Shown here: positions 60,091 to 64,000 of the stretch, piece by piece
How positions within the stretch are numbered: position 1 is the stretch's first letter
Layout: every line of letters begins with the position of its first letter
Assembly: GCA_035345875.1 (NCBI GenBank)
Contig: DAORDH010000021.1
Coordinates: 1 to 64,000, forward strand
Direction of reading: 5' to 3'
Length of the DNA: 64,000 nucleotides
From: UBA2033 sp035345875
GTDB taxonomy: Bacteria > Spirochaetota > Leptospiria > Leptospirales > Leptospiraceae
Program-made: the position numbers and the translations under genes
The notes under the pieces: generated by a model
Told to the model about the DNA's origin: nothing
What the model saw: the letters and a program-made list of their open reading frames with translations, nothing else
The model's database searches: none

Positions 60091-61948
60091 GATTGCCTTT
60101 CATGATACATTCACTTCTAGTCAGTTTATGAAAAATTCAGACGAGCACAAAACACTTCTATCGCTTCTAAAAAAAAGAATTAACAAACTATCTCAAAAAA
60201 TACAAACTGAGCAAAAAAAATTAAGTAAACTCAGTCTTCTAAGGCTCGGCATTTTTTCAATCATTGGAATTTCCATTTTCATTTATTATACAAGCAGAAC
60301 AGATAATCATTATTATCTGCTCATTATAGGATTAGAGATTATTACTTTTGTTTTTTTGATTTTTTATTATCGAAGAATTGAAGTTTATAAGAACAGACTA
60401 ATTGCTTATGATAGACTTCTAAAGCGAGAAACAAATAGATCTCAATTTAAACTAGAAACGTTATATGACTACGATGTTACTATCAATTCTCTAGAATTGA
60501 AAAACCATTTCCACAGAGACCTTGGAATATCCGGAAAAAATGGCCTTTTTACTTATTTAAATACAACTAAAACCATCAATGGAGAAAAAATATTTTTAGA
60601 AAATCTTCTCCGCATAAAAAGAGAAAGCACAGATGAAATAGTCAAACGTCAATCAGCTATAAAAACACTTTCTCAAAATAAAAATCTTTGTTTTAAAATA
60701 TTGAGAATATTCGAGGAAGCGCATTTAGAAGAAGTAAACAGTAAAATTAATTTAGCTCCTCTTTATTCCTACCAAAGCAAGTTCTTCGAGAAGCAAAAAA
60801 TCTTAAGCAGAATCTATCAACCATATATAATTCTAGGATGGTTAGTAAATATATATCTTTTCTTAGCAGGATCGCCATCAATTAGTGCAAGCCTTTTTAT
60901 AATAAATACAATTCTATTTATAATTAATAGAAAAGAAATCAGTCACCTATTTAAGTCATTTAAAAATATTGAAGATGAAATTCCGTCCATAGAAAGACTA
61001 ACGTTATATCTATATGGGTCTAAAATTCAGTTTAATGATAAGAATACATTTTCGAATTTAGACAAAAATAGAATCAAAAATCTTTATAAAAAATTGAGTT
61101 CAATAATAGGAAGAGTATCTGTTCAGAATGCACCTCTTATGCACTACACTTTGAATATGCTTTTTTTATGGGATCTATGGCAGTTAACTTCATTTTCAAA
61201 ATGGCAAAAACAAAATAGAGAAATCATTCAGTCAATTACAGATGATATCTATCAAATCGATTCTATACTCCCCTTCGCATTTTTGAAGTTTCATAATCCA
61301 GGCTATACATTTCCTACCTTGGATGAGAAACTAAAAACAATATCAGCTCAAAATATGGGACACCCATTAATTCCTGAAAGAAATAGAATCAATAATCCGC
61401 TACAAAAAATCAAGATTGGTGAAAGTTTAATAATCACCGGCTCGAATATGTCTGGAAAAACAACCTATCTCAGAACAGTAGGCATCAATGCAATTCTTGC
61501 ACTCTGCGGTTCACCTGTTGCTGCAGATAAAATGGATTTGCCTCCACTTCATATTTTGTCTAGTATTAAAAATGAAGATTCTTTGGAAGAGGGAATCTCC
61601 TTTTTTTACTCCGAAGTAAAAAGGATAGCACATATATTAAATCAAACGAAAGAGCCAGGAATTTATTTAATTCTACTTGATGAACTATTAAAAGGAACGA
61701 ATACCCGTGAGCGTTTAATTGCGTCTAGAGCAATTCTAAAAAAACTTGCTTCATCCAATTCAATTATCTTTATAACTACCCATGATGTGGATTTAGCTAT
61801 AAAAACCACAAAACAAAAAGTAGCTCACTTTACCGAAACCATTGAGGAAAACAAAATGAGTTTCGATTACAAAATAAAAGATGGCGTGATCAAATCCACA
61901 AATGCACTAAAAATTTTAGAAATTGAAAACCTAGATTTAGACTTCTAA
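60080..61948 (+). CDS. Membrane-anchored MutS-like ATPase
   Basis: 622 aa. The C-terminal third is a MutS-type ATPase: Walker A TGSNMSGKTTYLRTVG (about 453-468), SSIKNEDSLEEGISFFYSEV, Walker B IYLILLDELLKGTNTRER and the IIFITTHDVDLA switch. The DNA mismatch-binding and connector domains of MutS are absent. Instead there are two pairs of membrane helices (about 50-93 and 247-285) around a helical core like the MutS clamp/lever. Such proteins are known only as uncharacterised MutS relatives. DNA repair activity is doubtful. It overlaps the preceding small gene. Confidence 0.85.
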   Translation: MQSKIAFHDTFTSSQFMKNSDEHKTLLSLLKKRINKLSQKIQTEQKKLSKLSLLRLGIFSIIGISIFIYYTSRTDNHYYLLIIGLEIITFVFLIFYYRRIEVYKNRLIAYDRLLKRETNRSQFKLETLYDYDVTINSLELKNHFHRDLGISGKNGLFTYLNTTKTINGEKIFLENLLRIKRESTDEIVKRQSAIKTLSQNKNLCFKILRIFEEAHLEEVNSKINLAPLYSYQSKFFEKQKILSRIYQPYIILGWLVNIYLFLAGSPSISASLFIINTILFIINRKEISHLFKSFKNIEDEIPSIERLTLYLYGSKIQFNDKNTFSNLDKNRIKNLYKKLSSIIGRVSVQNAPLMHYTLNMLFLWDLWQLTSFSKWQKQNREIIQSITDDIYQIDSILPFAFLKFHNPGYTFPTLDEKLKTISAQNMGHPLIPERNRINNPLQKIKIGESLIITGSNMSGKTTYLRTVGINAILALCGSPVAADKMDLPPLHILSSIKNEDSLEEGISFFYSEVKRIAHILNQTKEPGIYLILLDELLKGTNTRERLIASRAILKKLASSNSIIFITTHDVDLAIKTTKQKVAHFTETIEENKMSFDYKIKDGVIKSTNALKILEIENLDLDF

Positions 61949-62053
61949 TCAATCTTTAAATATAAAATTTAAATTCTAAAATGATTTTTCATTGACTAAA
62001 TGGAAAGAGATTCAGACAATTAAGAGAGTCATGTTTGATTAGGAGATACTGCC

Positions 62054-62833
62054 ATCATAGAATTTTTTAAAACTCCCGATTTAAAGTCTGTTCTTATAAA
62101 AGCATTTCAAAAAGGACCAGAAAATATTTTATTTCATGCAATTCCTAGATACGTAGGCGATTATCTGCGTAATTTTACCATGCTTGAAACAGAAGGCTTG
62201 GAACACGTTCCAAAGGCTGGACGTGTTATGATAGTTCCCAATCATAGTGGCATTTTGGGATGGGATGCAACTGTACTACAAAACGAAATTTTACGAGAAA
62301 AGAAAAGAATTCCTAGAACGATGGCACATGCATTCTGGGAGTCCCAACCTTTTTTAAAGAAAGTTAGCCGCAAGATGGGACTTATCACGACTGACTTCAA
62401 GCTAGCTGTAAAAACATTAAAGAAAAATAAATTACTAGTCATTTTCCCGGAAGCAGAACATGGCAATTTTAAACCTTCCCATAAAATGTATCAGCTAACC
62501 GATTTTAATCCTGGATTTGTAGCCCTTTCTTTAATGACAGAAACTCCAATTGTTCCTGTAGCAATTTTGGGAGCTGAAGAGAATTATATTAATATTGGAA
62601 CTATTGATTGGTTTGAAGAGCAAATTGGAGCAAAGATTCCTATACCATTAAATCTTTTACCACTTCCATCTAGATGGAAAATAATTTTTTTAAAACCAAT
62701 CAGCTTGAAAAAGTATTCTCGTAAAGATGTAAAAAATGAAAAATTCTTAATTGAAGTTGCACAAAACGTTAGATTCCGCATTCAAGCTGCAATACATAAA
62801 GAATTAGTAAACCGTGGTATTTTCAAATTTTAA
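62054..62833 (+). CDS. PlsC-type acyltransferase with probable non-AUG start
   Basis: About 259 aa if it starts at an ATC codon at 62054; the first ATG in frame (62180) would leave only 217. The 42 upstream codons are open, read like protein (FFKTPDLKSVL, FHAIPRYVGDYLRNFT) and begin eight bases after an AGGAG, while no such site precedes the ATG at 62180. The acyltransferase motifs are VPNHSGILGWD and FPEAEHGNFKPSHKM, with VPVAILGAEE further on. It probably acylates a lysophospholipid or related lipid. If the ATC is a sequencing error for ATG, the start is ordinary. Confidence 0.8.
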   Translation: MIEFFKTPDLKSVLIKAFQKGPENILFHAIPRYVGDYLRNFTMLETEGLEHVPKAGRVMIVPNHSGILGWDATVLQNEILREKKRIPRTMAHAFWESQPFLKKVSRKMGLITTDFKLAVKTLKKNKLLVIFPEAEHGNFKPSHKMYQLTDFNPGFVALSLMTETPIVPVAILGAEENYINIGTIDWFEEQIGAKIPIPLNLLPLPSRWKIIFLKPISLKKYSRKDVKNEKFLIEVAQNVRFRIQAAIHKELVNRGIFKF

Positions 62834-62845
62834 GTAGAGGTAAAT

Positions 62846-63289
62846 ATGGTAGATATATCCACTTTAAGTAGAACTGAATTATTAAAAAAATTAAAAGTAG
62901 AAGATTTAATGACAAGAGAAGTTTTAACAATAGATTATGATGATCTAATTGGTAAAGCAGCAAGACTAATGATTGAAAACCATGTCCACAGTCTGCTTGT
63001 TATTAAATATGGGAAACCTACCTACATGGTATCCACCTATGATCTAATACGAGTATCATACGAAGAGGCATTTAATGAGGGTAATGCAGATATGCTTCGC
63101 ACTCCAGTGGAATCTCTCGTAAAAGGACAGAACCTGGTATCTGTCACAACTGATACATCACTTCTAGATGCGTTAGCTCTATTTGTTCAATACTCGATCC
63201 ACTCCTTACCGGTTATCGATGATGGGAATGTAATGGGAATACTAACTCTTATGGATCTAGCAAAATGGTATAAGAAGACTCACGAGTAA
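62846..63289 (+). CDS. CBS domain-pair protein
   Basis: 147 aa, two CBS motifs (about 17-75 and 88-145): VEDLMTREVLTIDYDD with HSLLVIK, then VESLVKGQNLVSVTTDTS with HSLPVIDDGNVMGILTLMDL. CBS pairs bind adenine nucleotides and act as regulatory modules. Thirteen bases after the acyltransferase, with AGAGG before the ATG, so probably one unit. Confidence 0.92.
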   Translation: MVDISTLSRTELLKKLKVEDLMTREVLTIDYDDLIGKAARLMIENHVHSLLVIKYGKPTYMVSTYDLIRVSYEEAFNEGNADMLRTPVESLVKGQNLVSVTTDTSLLDALALFVQYSIHSLPVIDDGNVMGILTLMDLAKWYKKTHE

Positions 63290-63291
63290 AT

Positions 63292-63570
63292 TTGAACAAC
63301 GAAGAATCCTTTTGGTCTGACGTATCAGATTCAGACATAGCAAGAGAAAGAAAAAAAGCGAAAGAATTAAAACAAACCGCTTGGTGGAAACAAAAACGAT
63401 CCAATGGAATTTGTTATTATTGTAAAAAAAAGTTTCCGGTAGAAGATTTAACCATGGATCATTTAATTCCTTTGATCCGTGGAGGTAAATCTATTAAATC
63501 AAATCTAGTTCCTGCCTGCAAAGAGTGTAACAACAAAAAAAAACACAACCTTCCTTTCGAATTAGGCTAG
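63292..63570 (+). CDS. HNH endonuclease-like protein
   Basis: 92 aa, start TTG two bases after the CBS stop. Zinc-binding C41-x2-C44 and C76-x2-C79 frame the HNH core: D56-H57 in MDHLIPLIRGG, and the final ECNNKK asparagines. Likely a small metal-dependent DNA nuclease; the target is unknown. The ribosome binding site is weak. It converges on the HDOD gene with a nine-base overlap. Confidence 0.85.
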   Translation: MNNEESFWSDVSDSDIARERKKAKELKQTAWWKQKRSNGICYYCKKKFPVEDLTMDHLIPLIRGGKSIKSNLVPACKECNNKKKHNLPFELG

Positions 63571-64000
63571 CATCTCGAAAAAGGGATGATCTTTAATTAA
63601 ATCATAGTATTCTTTCTGAAAAGATTCTTTAACTTTGTCTGTAGCATTATAAGCTTGAAAAATGTTTTCTTCTAGTTTTTTTTCTTCCTCTCTTAGTTCA
63701 TAACCAACCATTTGATAGGCAAGCAAACCAGCTAAACGAGTAATTCGATCTACATGTGAAACTTTTCCCATATCCTCTGCTGTAAAATTTTGATGAGCGA
63801 CTGCATCCTGTAATCCTTTAGGCATATTCCAAATTTTAAAAACTTTAGAACCTACATCAATATGATCGAAGGAAAATGCTTCCTTTTCTAAGGCATAAAT
63901 GTCTTTAGACTCGCTTGTAGCCTGCTTTATCATTTGCTCATAACGTTCTGTAAATGTAAGTGCTAAAATGGTCATGCCAATTTTTTTAAGTAAAGCAGAT
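63562..64000 (-). CDS. HDOD domain protein, truncated by window end
   Basis: The visible 146 codons are the C-terminal part of an HDOD domain: KKIGMTILALTF, then KEAFSFDHIDVGSKVFKIW and DAVAHQN. The frame stays open to the window edge, so the ATG at 63975 is probably internal and the true start lies outside. HDOD proteins are usually signalling regulators that resemble HD phosphohydrolases. The stop is at 63562-63564. Confidence 0.85.
   Translation of the reverse strand, partial: SALLKKIGMTILALTFTERYEQMIKQATSESKDIYALEKEAFSFDHIDVGSKVFKIWNMPKGLQDAVAHQNFTAEDMGKVSHVDRITRLAGLLAYQMVGYELREEEKKLEENIFQAYNATDKVKESFQKEYYDLIKDHPFFEMLA

Noticed and set aside
61954..61975. AT-only palindrome after the MutS-like gene as a terminator
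   Set aside because: The helix has no G-C pairs and no T tail; it is expected by chance at this base composition.
1..64000. Prophage, insertion sequence or CRISPR array
   Set aside because: No transposase, integrase, phage structural gene, terminal repeats around a gene, or regularly spaced repeats were seen on either strand.

Overview
The window is AT-rich DNA (about one third G+C by eye) from a spirochaete of the family Leptospiraceae, most likely Leptospira or a close environmental relative. The evidence is a DUF1564 protein (a family I know only from leptospires), OmpL47-type repeats, many lipoproteins with relaxed spirochaetal lipoboxes, large sensor-SpoIIE phosphatases, a type III polyketide synthase, and frequent TTG starts. 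No tRNA, rRNA, insertion sequence, prophage or CRISPR array was seen.

Layout. 0.2-9.2 kb is a nitrous oxide respiration locus: a Crp/Fnr-type regulator (minus strand) divergent from an NnrS-like gene, then cytochrome c, nosZ (clade II, Sec/lipoprotein type), a NosB-like membrane protein, a Csp-type copper storage protein, nosL, nosD, nosF and nosY. Two near-identical TTGAT-N4-RTCAA boxes control the NnrS gene and the nos operon. 9.2-22 kb is mixed: mazG, a DUF6580 membrane protein, a DJ-1/PfpI protein, DUF1564, an SH3 lipoprotein overlapping a formylglycine-generating-enzyme-like protein, a Cache-HAMP-SpoIIE-TPR phosphatase, a methyltransferase and ribF. 22-33 kb holds three very large lipoproteins and an alpha/beta-hydrolase-like protein. 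One of the lipoproteins looks like a bacterial BPI/LBP-type lipid-binding protein and another carries about 13 Kelch-like repeats. 33-34 kb is a higBA toxin-antitoxin pair.

34-50 kb, all on the minus strand, mixes housekeeping genes (polA, pyrD, hisG, rpsA, cmk) with a glycosyltransferase, a type III PKS, an anti-sigma-type ATPase, a GNAT enzyme, a second SpoIIE-TPR phosphatase and two exported proteins. 50-59 kb holds an SpoU methyltransferase, a SanA-like protein, a third SpoIIE phosphatase, a STAS/ATPase pair, an SDR and a VWA-STAS fusion. 59-64 kb holds a small gene with a strong ribosome binding site, a membrane-anchored MutS-like ATPase, a PlsC-type acyltransferase that seems to start at a non-AUG codon, a CBS protein, an HNH nuclease and a truncated HDOD protein.

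How the genes work together. The nos genes form a nearly complete clade II N2O reductase unit: regulator, electron donor, enzyme, copper supply and maturation ABC system. The scattered SpoIIE phosphatases, STAS proteins and HATPase kinases supply the parts of several partner-switching signalling circuits, although no cognate sigma factor lies in the window. The most unusual items are the BPI-like lipoprotein, the copper storage protein inside the nos operon, the VWA-STAS fusion, the membrane MutS-like protein, and several unexplained inverted repeats.
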